DNA of 64,000 nucleotides, from NCBI GenBank assembly GCA_039096225.1, contig JBBPEB010000003.1, positions 391,001 to 455,000 of the forward strand, written 5' to 3'. Source of the DNA: Blastocystis sp. Blastoise. Lineage: Eukaryota; Sar; Bigyra; Opalinata; Blastocystidae. Position 1 is the stretch's first letter, and every line of letters begins with the position of its first letter. A program made the translations under genes and the position numbers. Under the pieces are notes generated by a model. The model was not told the origin of the DNA. It did no database searches and saw only the letters and a list, made by a program, of their open reading frames with translations. Below are positions 30,021 to 47,417 of the stretch, piece after piece.

Positions 30021-30759
30021 TAATAAATTATGATGTAATAATGTTAATAAGACTATATAAGCTGATATATATATATATATATATAAAGGATATATTGAAT
30101 AGTACAGATATACATATTCCAAATGAATAATAATAAGTAAAATAATCAGGATTATCCGAGAAAAGGAAAAATGTATTTATACTTATATCAATGAATATTA
30201 TTTGAAGGATACTATATATGTATATAAACAGTTATATATATATATATACATAAACATATAATAATCTAGATGTGATTTGATGCATAAATAATGATTGACT
30301 CCGTGTATAGAAACAATAATAGAAGTACATATTGAAAGAGACGCGCTAATCAATCTATAGTATTCATCATTATAGAATGGTAATTATTACAAAAATAGAT
30401 AGATGTATAAAACAATATATAATAATTATAATTGTAATAATTATTAAAAATAAATAGATATATAAAACAATATTTATAATATTTATAATGTATTATAAAT
30501 ATACGCAATAATTCCATTCCACAGAGAGAAGGAGAATATTATTTGAAATACCGAATTAAAGAATATAAATATACATGATACTCCAAAGAAAAAGTGTATT
30601 ATCATTATATTCTCTATATATAATAATAAAAATAATATATATATATATAATTTACTTTGAAGAGATTCTTTGATAAATGCGAAAATAATCATAAAAATAC
30701 AACATAAACATAAGGGAAAGGAAATCTAAATAAAGTCTATTAATATAATGTATATATAT
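30021..30759. other. Gene-poor AT-rich stretch
   Basis: There is a short hydrophobic minus-strand frame at 30,692-30,483 (FQIIFSFSLWNGIIA) that could be an exon of the upstream end of the Asn-rich gene, but no join can be demonstrated. Confidence 0.3.
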
Positions 30760-31075
30760 ACAGATAATAAAAATGTTGAAGTTATGTCAGAAGATATTAG
30801 ACATTTGAAAGCTAAAGAGAAACAGTAGAGACCATCAAGAAACAAGAAGCAAAAAAGTATTAGAAGTCCAAATGAAGTTGAAAAAAGAAAATCAAATCTA
30901 TCTGATTTCATTTTACAAATATAAATAAACTTATAATAGCTATATATATATTAATACTATATCAAAGTAATATATTTTTTATAGAAAACTTAATTGAAAA
31001 AGAAAGTTCTTCTCATGAAATGAAGAATCTTCGTTTTGAAAAAATTCAGTTACATCAAATAATTAAAAATAGTAT
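30760..31075 (+). pseudogene. Decayed coiled-coil gene fragment
   Basis: The plus strand reads as coiled-coil sequence only when three frames are combined: MSEDIRHLKAKE, then ETVETIKKQEAK, then KVLEVQMKLKKENQ. A second block follows after an AT-rich gap: ENLIEKESSSHEMKNL. Stops interrupt each single frame. It looks like a frameshifted remnant just outside the left arm of the inverted duplication. An exon set with very short introns is the alternative. Confidence 0.35.
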
Positions 31076-31152
31076 TTACGCCTATATTCTATTCATATAT
31101 AAATATAAATAAAGCTAACGAAACAAGCAAAAATAAAACGAAATGTCAAGTA

Positions 31153-31996
31153 TTAATCCAATAATTTTATAATTTCATTAAAATCATCAATAGAAATGGT
31201 AGAGTTATCTTTGGGTAATGGTCTATTATTAAATTTAGTATATCTAATGAAACAATCTGATGGTGGACAAGCTTCACTATCTAAAATACCATCACCAAAA
31301 TTAACTACAATATTGTCATCTTTTGGATATCGACTTTTAATAATTTCAACAACTCTAGCTTTTCCCTTAATATTCATTGTTGGCTGAGTCAAATCTAGAT
31401 TTTTGTAATTTCCTTTTTCATCAAATTGCATAATATTATCGAAAAGAAAATCATCTGCAACATTGAGTTTTGCCGAAATAGGAGTTTGAAGCTATATATG
31501 ATCATACAATAACAATAACCATCTATTTCTATATTGAAATTTAAAGCTATTATAATATACTTGTTTGAAACCTCCAGAAACAAGATAAATATCCTTATTC
31601 ATTTTTCGGAGTTTAGATATAAGATCTTCAACACCTATACAATTATGGTATTTAGAAAGGTTATTTGAATAATAAATAAAAACATTAAGAAATAGTTCAT
31701 AACCTACCAGGAGCTAGATCAACAGGTGTTTCATTAATATATTTTTCTATTAAATCATGATTTGGCTTTATGACATCAAGAGATTGAATAAGATAATCTT
31801 CTAGAACATTTCGTTTAACAACAATATCCATCATGAGAGTATAAACTTCATTGAGTTTGTTGGTCATTTTAGCAAGAGTTTGGACTCCATCGAAAGAAGC
31901 TACAGTATGATCGATATCGAAAACAATAGCTCTTGATTTTTTTATCATATTAATAGCATGTGCAGTTGATAAATTTCTTGATGACATAGAAATCAT
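31153..31996 (-). CDS. Phosphoserine phosphatase (HAD superfamily), intact copy
   Basis: The exons give AIVFDIDHTVASFDGVQTLAK (HAD motif I, DxDxT), KDIYLVSGGF (motif II serine), the TQPTMNIKGKARVVEIIK lysine and NFGDGILDSEACPPSDCFI (motif III/IV). The linear order and spacing match SerB/PSPH, which removes phosphate from O-phosphoserine in the last step of serine synthesis. The usual MGG...PF segment is changed to MDIVVKRNVLEDYL. The copy has introns, but lacks one that its truncated partner at 57 kb still has. The outer edge of the left arm falls inside this gene near 31,797. Confidence 0.8.
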
Positions 31997-32659
31997 GCGT
32001 TTAAAAACAGAATGAAACGTTTTTAAAGAAAGAAAAGAAAATAAAAATATATAATTTTTTCTAAAATTAATATTTTTATATTTTATTTTTCGATTTTGTT
32101 AAAAAAATTATTTTATAAATCGAATAAAAATATTTATTATAGAATATGATGTCTCCATAGCAATATTATTATACATACATGATATTTTCTTTTAGGAAAA
32201 AAAAAAATTCATTTAGATTATTTCTTTAAGCAATAAATTGCTTTTAGATGATACTTATATCTAAATTTAGATATAAATTGATTAAATAATAATATTATAT
32301 ATAACTATAATGACCATAGACAATATATAAAAAAATGTTTTATAATTATTATTTAAAATAAAACTATATTATATTAATACTATAAATATATTTGAAAACA
32401 AAAATGAAAGAAAATAAAATAACACAATAATGAAACTAAAGATACATAATGAATATATAGTATTTATTATAGACAATAGAAAAACATTTTAATAAGAAAT
32501 AAAAACCATTGGTGAACTAATAGTTGAAACAAAAATAGTAAAAAAAAAACTAATATATTTTTATTATTATATACAACAAGAAAATATATATATATAATAT
32601 GAAATAATAATAATAATTAAGAAATACTATAATATAATGATAATGTATATAATGACTAA

Positions 32660-34447
<1,788 letters not shown>

Positions 34448-34669
34448 GACAACATGTAACTAAATATTTATAATAGATAGAATATAAACGGAGAATATAA
34501 TATAACAGTGCAAAACTTTACGGTTTCATCTTTCTTTTGAAGTGAATTAGAGTATGAAAACAAAAAAGAATTGAGATTACAAAAACTAAAGTTATTTTAA
34601 TGTAGCTATGTTTCATTACATAATTAAACGAACAAAATAATAATAATATACATAGTATATTGAGTCATT

Positions 34670-36496
34670 TATAGCAAACAAAAAAGCTGGCGACAGAATT
34701 TTTTTTCTTAATAACCAGAGATTTATTGAAATTAGGACATCCATGTTCTTTGTTTAAGAACCAGTTAAATATATTTCTTAGTTGGATACCCCCGGTCGCC
34801 ACAAAGACTCTCTTGGTGTAAAAAAATCAAAAAAGATTCATTTTTTTGGAAATAATTTAGGCCCTCAAGGCGTAGAAAAAAACTCTTTTGGAGTCCAGAT
34901 ATTGTTCCAATTCCATTTTGACTAGATCTTTGTAAAACTATGGATAGCTGTAAAGAATTCGTTTTCGAAAAGAATTTCTTTTTTTAATAAAAAAAATATA
35001 TAAACAATTAAAACACGTTATTTATTATTAGTATGTTATTGATTTTATGCTAGACTTATATTAGAGTCATTATTGATATAAAGTTGAAGTTTATTGCATT
35101 GTACCATTTAGTCATGACTCATGCCTATTTGAGTGAAGTGATTTGTTATACTAAAGGATATTTTACAGAACTATAGTATACAACAAATTATTTGATAAAA
35201 CGTATCTGATAAGATGCTAGTAGCATAGTATGTCTAAAATTCCATTAACTAAAAGAAAAATATTATCAGCGATTTGTTTCATATTCTTACTATTCTTATG
35301 GTAGCGTATGAATTGAGACCATTGTAAATTTGGGATATACATAATCTTTGAAAAAATGTATTTCGTTCTTTCCATTTTTAATTTTATAGTACCCTCTAGT
35401 CATACTGTAGTCCTGTTATGATATAGTATCACGTTTTGACGTTTTGAATCTTTCTCTACGTTGACTTGCAAATCAGGATGAATACAACAAAAGATCGTGT
35501 TTATTTGGTTTCGTTTCCCTCAAAAAAGAAAAAGTAAAATAAAAAAATGTCTTAAGAACATATTTTATTTCGAAACCATTTCTTAATTACAACATCAATT
35601 AAATTGATTACATATTAGAAACTTATCCAAATCTTAATTTTATAATAAAAGAGGAATTATCGTGAGATGCAGTTGAATATTACTTAATAATCTTAATATT
35701 TTATTGATATACATATATGTGTCTAGATATTCCTGACTTTATATCATTAACTAATAGATCTTGTACTAATATTTGCTGACGATTATTCTTACATAAAACG
35801 ATAAGATACTCTAATCAATATTTTATTTGAAATATAGAATATGTAACGGAATAATGAACTACAAGTTTCTTGATCATGATATAACGTACTTTACAAATGA
35901 CTATACTATTATCGATCTCTTAATATATTAGGCACGCCATATACATTACAGAGAATGTAAAAATGCATCTATGCTAAAGAACAACAATAATTTACCGAAT
36001 AAATCTATAAATCTCACTAATTTCGATATTCTTTTCTTTTCATAAGATCAGCAGCATGAATTATATCTTCGTCATAAAAGGATAAATAGCGTATTAGTAG
36101 AGAGGCGCATAATGAGCATATTCATTGTAATAATTGACATATATATAATAAAACTCGTTTATATAAGTTTAACGATGATTCAAATATATGGATATTAATT
36201 TATATCAATCACATATATAATAGAAACTTATTTGAGTATAAAAAAAATTTTTTATGCTCCAAAAAATATTATGAATGAATTGTGACTGTAATTTAAAGAT
36301 AAACCGTGGAAATGTTTCAAAGTCTTTTTTGCATTTCTCGTTATATAAGGTCCGCCCAACTGTAGGTGTGGTAAAAATGAATCCCAAGAAAATTAATCTT
36401 TACGCCTTGAGACGACATGAGTATTTGCGAAACTGGCTGTATTGAATCCCAAGAGAATCTTAGTTGTAAACCCTATCTATAAATATTTTAGTGTTC
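34670..36496. mobile_element. 1.8-kb insertion with imperfect long inverted repeats, likely an old Tc1-like element
   Basis: The right arm has only about 65 bp here. Near both ends of the extra DNA lie CTCTTGG and CTCAAGGCGTA motifs in inverted orientation (34,806-34,890 and 36,378-36,460), about 37-47 bp apart. The right end holds two direct copies of GAATCCCAAGA. This inverted-repeat/direct-repeat layout is that of some Tc1-like transposons. No transposase frame survives. A deletion in the right arm instead of an insertion in the left is the alternative; the foreign-looking, less repetitive base composition favours insertion. Confidence 0.5.
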
Positions 36497-36666
36497 GAAT
36501 AATACCGAGAGAAAAGTTGTTAATAGCGGTAATAATGATAAAGAATAAATAAATATAAATTGTGTTGGATAGATAGAAGCTAATAGATAGAAAGATAAAA
36601 GATAAGGCTAAAGAATAGAATAAGAATAGAATAAGAATAATAGAAATAGGAAAAGAATAAATAGAG

Positions 36667-37375
36667 ATGTCTGATTTTGATTGTGATATATTGAATAGTG
36701 GTTATGTTGCTCCTCCTTATTTGAGTAGTGAATTTATAGATTCTTATGATAAAACAATTGATAATATTCATTTATTATATCCTGATCGAGATAATTCTTA
36801 TTGGAATCCAACAATAGAAGAGAAGAATGGTAAATAGAATATATATAAAAAAATAATAAATAAATAAAATATATAGATTTATCTTCAATATCGATATTAG
36901 AGAGTCATATAAGTCATTCTGAAGAAAAGCGATTTTTGAAAGATAAATAGTAAGAAATAGATATTATATAATATAATAATAATAATAATATATAGTAATG
37001 TATTATTAGTAAAACGTGATGATTTGATGAAAGAAGGTATGTTTTATTATTTATTATTATTATATATATAGAAGAGAGTGATGGTGAGATGGATCCAATT
37101 ATAAGTAATTCTGATAATGTATATATATATATATATAATAATAATGAGAATAATAATAATATATATAGTGTATTGATAATACTATGGATATGATACATCA
37201 ATATGAATGGGAGAATGATGTTATTATTGATGTATATACATATATAAATATATAATAATAATAATATATAGAATGATTCTGAAGAAGAAAAAGATTATTC
37301 AATTCGTATTTATATATATATATATATAATAATAATAATATATAGGAGATTTTATAACAAATGATAATGATAAAG

Positions 37376-37408
<33 letters not shown>

Positions 37409-37506
37409 ATTATTAATAAATATATATAGTGTTATCATTGGGGATATATAAAGAAAGAATCAAGTAAATATTATATAAATATATAAATATAATATATATA
37501 TAGTAG

Positions 37507-37544
<38 letters not shown>

Positions 37545-38531
37545 AATACTTTATTATCTCCTCGTGCTTCGTCAGTATCAACTACAAAGCCTTCTTCTTC
37601 TTCTATTTATATACATACTCCTACTCGATCGATAAGAGGAGTTTTGCCTATAAATGAGAAGATGACGATGTCGATGACGATGTCGATGACACCTCATACA
37701 CCACGTGATATAGAGAATGATAATAATACTAATAATATAATAGATAATAAAGAAGATAATATAGTAGAAGAAGAGATGAATCTTAGTCCTACACTTCAAT
37801 ATCAAGATCAAATATATAATTCTTGTCATCCTTTATGTATTGATGAACCTACTCCTTATTATTTTGGTATATATACTATTTATTATTAATAATAATAATA
37901 ATAATAATTATATAAATAGATTTAAATGATCCTCATTTAATTTTTACTTCTGAACAACCTTCTATTCCTACTACTTCTATATATGCAAATAATAAATATA
38001 AAGTAACAACAAATACAGAACAAATTAATAAAAGTAGAAAGAAAGATGTATATATATATATATATTTATTATTATTATATATATAGAATAATTTAATTCG
38101 AGCTACTCCACCCATGTCAACTCAAACGATTTTAGCTCGTCATTTGAAGTTATTTCCTGTTGATATTCCTCGAAATACTATTACATATCATAAACCAAGA
38201 ATTGATAATATTCATTTTAATCTTAAAGTATATTCTCCAACAATTAATCGAAGTTCTGATTCTATTGAACATTTTCTTAAAGTATATATATAATATATAT
38301 ATATATAATATATAAATAATAATAAATAGAGTATACATAAAGTAGAAGGATTATCAACAAGTACAGATCATATTACAGTTGTATATATATAATATATAAT
38401 ATATATAATATATAATATATATAATAGGTAGAATATTATGAGCCGTTACCTCCTATATTAATGGAAGATGCTATGCCTGCATCAATAATAACATGGTATA
38501 AACCAAAGAATAATGAACAATGTATAGAATA

Positions 38532-38568
<37 letters not shown>

Positions 38569-38725
38569 TATATAAATAGATCAATTACCTGAAGATGAAG
38601 ATGGAACAGTATTTCAATTAGCAAAACATCAAAAACCTCCATTTATGGGTACAATAGAACCAGGAAATAGTTTATTATCAATATGTACTCCTCTTTATAA
38701 TGCTCCTATGTATAAACATGCTGTA

Positions 38726-38762
<37 letters not shown>

Positions 38763-38829
38763 TATATATATAGCAGAATAAGTGTGATTATTTATTAATA
38801 TGGAATACTCAAGAGTAATAATAATAATT

Positions 38830-38864
<35 letters not shown>

Positions 38865-39259
38865 TATATATATAGTATAAATCAAGGTCGTTGTTATTTG
38901 CGTCATTGTCCTGCTGTTCATTTAGCTGGAAAGATAGAGCCAATATATCCCGTAATGAAGCCCTTAAAAGAGCGTGAGAAAGAGGAGACTTCGATGATTT
39001 GGAGAGATTGGAGAGAAGAATATCGTCGATATATGGTACAATCTGTTCTTTATAATGGTATATAATAATAATAATAATATAATAATATATAATAATATAT
39101 ATAAAATAGTACATACATCAGGTCATTCTCTCCAAGTAAATCAATTTGCTGATTTATTTCCTTCTTATTTCTTGGATAGTATGAATCCTTCAGAACATAA
39201 TTTAATAGATGCTATTGATGATAGTAGAGGAAAGATTCGATTAGAAGAACCAAAGTATA

Positions 39260-39319
<60 letters not shown>

Positions 39320-40782
39320 GAGAAGATAAAACATTACCAAGAGTGTATATATATAATATAATATAATAATATATAATAATAGTTTATTATTAAATGATAC
39401 AAAATGTCCTATTCCTCCTCAATCTCTTACACCTGAAGTATGTTGTTCGATGATTTCTGCTACTGTAGGTAAATTCCTTTTAGATAAAGCAGGAATAAGA
39501 GAAATATTAGATATTGATAGTTGTATATAATAATATATAATAATAATAAACATAATATATAATATAATAGATATTCTTCGAAGTAGTGAGGGTTTAACAA
39601 TATTAAAGAAACATTTGAAGAATCGAATGAATTATCTTCAGAAAGGAAGTGCAAATAAAGAGATATCTCGTATAGCTGGTCTTTCTTATGAGTATAATAT
39701 ATAATATATAATAATATATAATATATAATATAATATAATAATATAAAAAATAATATATGATATAAAATAGACATGAATATGAATTATGTAAGAAAGCTTA
39801 TGAGAATATGGGATATGAATGTGAAGTAAGTAAATATATAATAGAGAGAGTAGAACGAACTCCTTGGGAATTAACAAATAATTATTGTAAAGGCATTATA
39901 GAAGGATCATATAGATTAGATCTTTTATGTGAAAAACAAGATTATGTTGATATATTATCAAAATATGGAGAAAATTTTATATATTTTAAAGAACATCAAT
40001 TACGTAGTCGTAAGAATACTTTATTAAAAGATAAAAAGTTAAAAGAAGAGAAGAAAGAGAAATCTAAAGTTCGTCATGTAGATGCGAGTGAAGGAACAGG
40101 TATAGATATGGATATACAGGATGATGATAATGCAAATGATTTAAGAACATTGAGTGTAAGTTTAATGAATAAATTATTACGTAAATATTCTGTGAAAGAG
40201 ACAGATTTGAAGAAGATGACACGATGGGATAAAGTAAAGAAATTAAGGTAATTATTTTATTTAATTAATTATATTTACTTTATATAATAATAATAATAAT
40301 AAATATAACTAATATATATAAATATAGAGAGATGGGTATGCATTATCCTGAAGATGCTGAATTGGCTAAATTTGCTCGATCCTCTCGTGAAACACAGGCA
40401 GAGAAGAATGAGAGATTTAATGAACAAGTATATAATAATAATAATAATAATAATAATATATATATATATATATATATAGTGTAATAGTTTATTTAGTAAA
40501 GAATTGGATATAATTCGAAGTACAGTGATAGTTGATGATGATGATGATGAGAATAATGAAAATTCTAAGTTTAAAGTTGTAGATCACACAAAACTATTTT
40601 ATGGTGATAATATGGGTGTTCGTAATAAGAATTATCAACGTGGAAATCGTAATAAAATGAATGATGATGATGATGATGATGATACAACTGTATTGAATAT
40701 TATTATTATTATTAATATTATTATTATTAATATATATATATATAGAGTATACGATCTACTATATCTCTTATTCCTGAATGTA

Positions 40783-40828
<46 letters not shown>

Positions 40829-41024
40829 TATTTATATAGTATCAGAATCTCAAATGAAAGTAATTATTATTATTATTATTATTATTAAATATAATTATAA
40901 ATATATATATATAGCCAATATCAAATTCTAAAATAGATTCTGTATATATATATATATATTAATAGATATATTAATAGATATATAAATATATTAATATATA
41001 GTTTGAAAGACCTCCTTCAAGATG

Positions 41025-41102
<78 letters not shown>

Positions 41103-41146
41103 TATAGCTGTTCAAGATGTACCACGAGGTCCAAAAGGAAGGTAAA

Positions 41147-41198
<52 letters not shown>

Positions 41199-41523
41199 TA
41201 TATAGACCCTTATTATATCGTCAAACAAAATATAGTTGTGATAAGAGTGAGAATTTTTCTGTAACTGTTACTTATAATAGAAGTCCTTTTTTAATTGAGC
41301 AATTGAAGGTATATATATATATATATTATTATTATTATTATTATTATTAATATAATAATGATTTATATATATAAATATATAGAAGAAACTTGAAGAGAAG
41401 AATGGAAAAGAGAATCCATGTATATAATAATAATAATAATAATAATTATAATAATAACATATATATGAATAGTTTATGTTGAATGTCATCCTTCTAATCA
41501 AGGAAAAGAAAGAGGAAAGAAAG

Positions 41524-41580
<57 letters not shown>

Positions 41581-41644
41581 TATATATATAGATAAATAAA
41601 CGTAATGCAGATGATGTATATATATATATAATAATAATAATATG

Positions 41645-41683
<39 letters not shown>

Positions 41684-42157
41684 TTATATGGATACTCCTC
41701 AGACGCGTCGACGTGACACAGGAAGTATTCGTTTATCAAGCCTTCTAAAAGATGTTCTAGATGTGATGATGAAGACATCTGTAGCGAATGATTTCAAAGT
41801 GATTCCTTTTGATAAAGCTGATTGGGCTGATGCTTATAGATTGAAGATTAAACATATTATTGATCTTAATACTATTCGTAGTCATATCGATCAAGGTAAT
41901 TATACAAGTGAAGATATGTATAATGAATTAATGTTATTATATAATAATACACTTGATTTTAATGGACCCAAAAATGCATTTCCTCATAATATGAAATTAT
42001 TATTATCTATATTCAAAAATGAAATCGAAAAACGAAAATCTGTATATATTATATATTATATATTATATATTATATATTATTTATTATTATTATTATATAT
42101 ATAAAGGAGATAATTCCATTAGATAACAGTGTAAAAGCATCACGAATGAATCATTAA
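36667..42157 (+). CDS. TAF1: TAF1-like TFIID subunit with one bromodomain, left-arm copy
   Basis: About 30 exons. The N-terminal part is acidic with Thr/Met repeats. The central DUF3591 region is recognisable: GRCYLRHCPAVHLAGKIEPI, RTPWELTNNYCKGII, and the WH-like block LRTLSVSLMNKLLRKYSVKE then MTRWDKVKKLREMG and ELAKFARSSRETQAEKNERF, all in human TAF1 order. The last exons carry a bromodomain (VLDVMMKTSVANDF, then VIPFDKADW, DAYRLKIKHIIDLNTIRSHI, ELMLLYNNTLDFN). TAF1 scaffolds TFIID at core promoters and its bromodomain binds acetyl-lysine. Animal TAF1 has two bromodomains; here I see one. Four introns of the right-arm copy are missing at 38227, 39903, 39996 and 40572. Confidence 0.85.
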
Positions 42158-42625
42158 ATTATATACTATTCTTTTATTAATTTATTATGATTTCATTTCT
42201 CATTCTATTTATATATTTATTTTTTAAATATTATTTTTTGATTTTTTTATTATATATTAAATTTATTTTTTAATAAGAATAATTATTTATTTTTAATTAT
42301 TAAATAATTTATTAAATCAAAATATTTTCTATCCTTATAATTCAATAGTTATATATTTATTTTTATTATTATTTTTTTGTTATGTATATATATATGATTT
42401 TTTTGAGTATTATCTGATACTATTATATGAAATAAACAAATATTTTCTGTGATGTTCACATAACAAATCATTTATATTTACATAAATCATTTCTACAGAC
42501 TTATATTTTAAAGTTAATTATTCATATGAATAGTTGAACAAAACAATGTTTTATATATTAATAATCATTATATGAATCCAATAATTATAATCTATATATA
42601 TATTTATAGAAGCATATATAATATA
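42158..42625. other. Junction region between left arm and spacer
   Basis: Convergent 3' region of TAF1 and pICln. Homology to the right arm continues to about 42,445 and then stops. T-rich and without other features. Confidence 0.6.
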
Positions 42626-43743
<1,118 letters not shown>

Positions 43744-43903
43744 TTTCACTTTAGAATTAACCAATTTGAGGTAATAATATAAAAAACAACGAAGTTTGTT
43801 TTTAGAAATTTGTTTTTTATTTCTAGTTGTTTTACTTTTGGTATTTTTCATTATAATCAAGTATTGTGTTCATATACATAAATTACAATTGAAAAAATTA
43901 TAA
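43744..43903. promoter_or_regulatory. Shared divergent promoter region (pICln / coiled-coil gene)
   Basis: 160 bp separate the two start codons. If pICln starts at its upstream Met the gap is only about 45 bp. Confidence 0.4.
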
Positions 43904-44892
43904 ATGGAAGAATTAAAGAAAGGTGCTACCATTGTATCAAAATTTAAAAGTTCCATACAAGAATCTGAGTTTCTCGAGCCTTTAATAGAAAAAATAAGCA
44001 AAGAATATGTGCTTAGGAATGATTATGATCAACTTCTTGAAGAAACATTTTCTCAAAATCATGTGTAAGTTTTATCAGCCTATTGAATAAGTCATTTTTT
44101 TTAAATATAGAGTTTTTGAAAGAAAATATGAAATAGAAAACGAGTCTATGGAATCAGTACAGTATATAGATGGTACTCTATCTCAAACGAAAAATGATGC
44201 TGATTCTGTAGAACTTGATTCTAATGTTGTTCAACACGATAAGAAGACCATAGTTGTTCCTTTAAATCTACTAAGTGATTCTGATTCAGACTCCACTTCA
44301 TCGGATGATGAAAGAACTGTGCCTTCCGTCGTTGATACAACACGTTCTTCCCTTATGTCTCCTGCTTTTCAGGAGTATGCATTTTTATGTTACTAATAAA
44401 ATTATAATCATTATTTACATAACTATATATATATTATAGTAAACCTCTGAGTATTCCTTCTCAATCTCCTTTTTCTCTTTCTGTATATATATATATATAT
44501 AATATTATAATATAGTATATATATATGTAGAGTATTAATTCTATGGATGCACCATTAGTGACACAGTCATATCACGTGATATTATCCCTATTAAATAACG
44601 ATAATAATAATCTTCAAGATTCTTCTATACCTAAAGAACAACTTATTCAGGTATATATATATATTATTATTATTATTATTCATCAGATACTAAAGTGGTA
44701 TTTTTATGTTATATGCTTAATTGTTATATATATTCATATATATATATTCATATATATATATATATAGGCAATGCATTATTTGTATGAAAAAGCCGTTACA
44801 TTTGTAGAACCACCTCCCTATCAAATTACATCAACTGATAGTGTAGTACCTATGGAGGCATATGATAAAGAAGTTGAATTACAACAACATAT

Positions 44893-44929
<37 letters not shown>

Positions 44930-45214
44930 TAAATATTATAGTTAAATTAATGATTATATATAATAACTTAATATAATAATTAAATATAAAAGTTCACCAT
45001 AGTAATACTATATAAAAGTTTAATATAAATATATATATAGCGTGAAGAGATAGCGTCATTAAAGAAGGAAGTGAGTCATCTGCGTCATCAATTAGAAGGT
45101 GTGTCATCTCTATTAACTAGTACTGAGGAGCTCGTCAGAATTGGAGAAAAAGAACAAAATAGCCTTCGTAACGATATACAGATGGCATATAATAGAATTA
45201 ATGAACTGTATATA

Positions 45215-45263
<49 letters not shown>

Positions 45264-45402
45264 AGAACAATGCGACTTATTATCTTCAGATAATATTCAG
45301 ATTAAGAAGGAATCTCAAGAATTAGAAGACGCGTTACAATTCTTATTAGATTCCTATAAACCCATAGATATAGAGGAATATATGAATAAACATGATTTAT
45401 AA
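43904..45402 (+). CDS. Coiled-coil protein, family unknown
   Basis: About seven exons joined in frame. The N-terminus is MEELKKGATIVSKFKSSIQE, followed by an acidic Ser/Asp stretch (LSDSDSDSTSSDDE). The C-terminal half is a long coiled coil starting at KEVELQQHMREEIASLKKEV and ending near SQELEDALQFLLDSY. There is no membrane segment or catalytic motif. It could be a trafficking or cytoskeletal adaptor, but nothing in the sequence names it. The introns are canonical AT-repeat introns, and the stop is at 45402. Confidence 0.6.
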
Positions 45403-46012
45403 TATTACATAGTTATATCTTATCATATTCTTTATTTATCTTTTTTATTATCAACATAAATATTTTTAATTATATTTCTTCATTTTTTTTAACGTATTTA
45501 TTATTATTAATCTTCATCTCTTTCTCTCTTTTCCATTTTCATTTTTCACCTGTGTGACTTTCTCATTTTCAGTACACGACGTATATTCGTATTATTCACT
45601 TTGTTTGTTTAACAAATTATGTTTATTTCCTTTTACAATTAAAGATCATAAATCACTTCGCCATATCTCAGATATCATGAACATATGAAACAAGGATTGG
45701 CACCTGCGTTCTATGATGCTTGTAAAATTGTTGACGCATAATGGACATATATTCTAAGAGATCCTATATCTATATATTTTATGATGTCACCCAATCAGAT
45801 ATTTCTGTATTATGTTACATAATATTGTTTAATCATTCAAAACAAGACAAAAATGTCTTTTGACCAAAAAATACCTGACACGGAATGTTTTTCTCTTTTT
45901 TGGAAAAAATTCCACTTTTTCTCATATTTTATTTTTGTTATATTTCATATTCATCCATGCCTTTCTCTGACTTGTATGTATATAATCGCCACCTTATATA
46001 TGACTGATCTAA
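45403..46012. other. Intergenic with a possible 5' exon of the aminotransferase
   Basis: At about 45,665-45,741 the plus strand reads SPYLRYHEHMKQGLAPAFYD then ACKIVDA before a stop. This resembles the N-terminus of ACC-synthase-like enzymes, but no clean splice connects it to the next exon. Confidence 0.35.
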
Positions 46013-46535
46013 AGAACAAAACAAGTTCTCACACCCTCACCTTATGCTGATTATTTCAACTTCGTTAATCAATGTGAAAGAAATCCCTACACTTCTGAAC
46101 ATCCAGAAAGACCTGTACTTATGTCTGTTGCTGAATGTATTCTGAATTATCCACTTTTCCTTGAAAATTATCCTAAATATACGGAGTTACATCACGGAGA
46201 CAACGAATACTCTTCCTATCATGGTCGTACTTACTTGGTCGAATCTGTTGCCAAGTTTTTAACTAAATATGCCTGGAAATCTTATATTAATCCTGAGAAT
46301 ATAGTTTGTACTTGCGGTAGTGCTGCTGCTATGGAACTCTTGGCTTGTTGTGTTTGTAATAAAGGTGATGGTGTATTAGTTATTTCTCCTGCGTATGTTG
46401 CCTTCCAAAGAGATATTACTATGAGAACACAGACTGCCATGTATTTCGCAGATACTCAACCTGATAATTATAAAATAACAGAAACTGTATTAGAATCATG
46501 CTATCAAAGAGCCTGCCAAGAAGGTCATAAACCTA

Positions 46536-46569
<34 letters not shown>

Positions 46570-46742
46570 CTGTTTAATTCATGTTTTTCTTTATATATTC
46601 TTATTTAATAATAATAATTAGTAATATATGTATATATATATAGATGTTAGTTTATACTAATCCTGCTAATCCTATGGGTGTTACTTATACTAAAGATGAA
46701 ATGGACATTGTGTATAACTTTGCTATTAAATATGATCTACAT

Positions 46743-46809
<67 letters not shown>

Positions 46810-46860
46810 TTATTATTATAGTTCAGCGATGAAGTTTATGCCCTCTCAATTGATCACGAA

Positions 46861-46899
<39 letters not shown>

Positions 46900-47123
46900 A
46901 CTTATGAATATATAGACTTGTAACTATATTTCTTTTGCTAAATATTTAGAAGATAAACCTATTAAGGATAATGTTACAATGTTATGGGGATTAAGTAAAG
47001 ATTTTGGTCTCTCTGGATTCCGTTTTACGACTCTATTTACGCATAACGAAACACTCCTTAAAGCTATGAAAACAGTTAATTTATATTATGAAGTACCCTC
47101 GGTTGCTCAAACTGTTATTTCTA

Positions 47124-47154
<31 letters not shown>

Positions 47155-47379
47155 ATGGATTGCATAAACTACTCTATTATTTTTCTCTTTATAAACAATT
47201 GTATGTATATTATATATTATTGTATATAGATGCTTAACGATGAAGAATATATTAATGAACATTTTAAACGTCATGAAGCACGTGTCAATGAAGCGCGTCA
47301 TAATATGCAAAGTTTCTTTGATAGAAATAGTATTCCGTATGCGAAGTCAAGTGCTACTTTCTTCTTATGGATTGACCTT

Positions 47380-47417
<38 letters not shown>

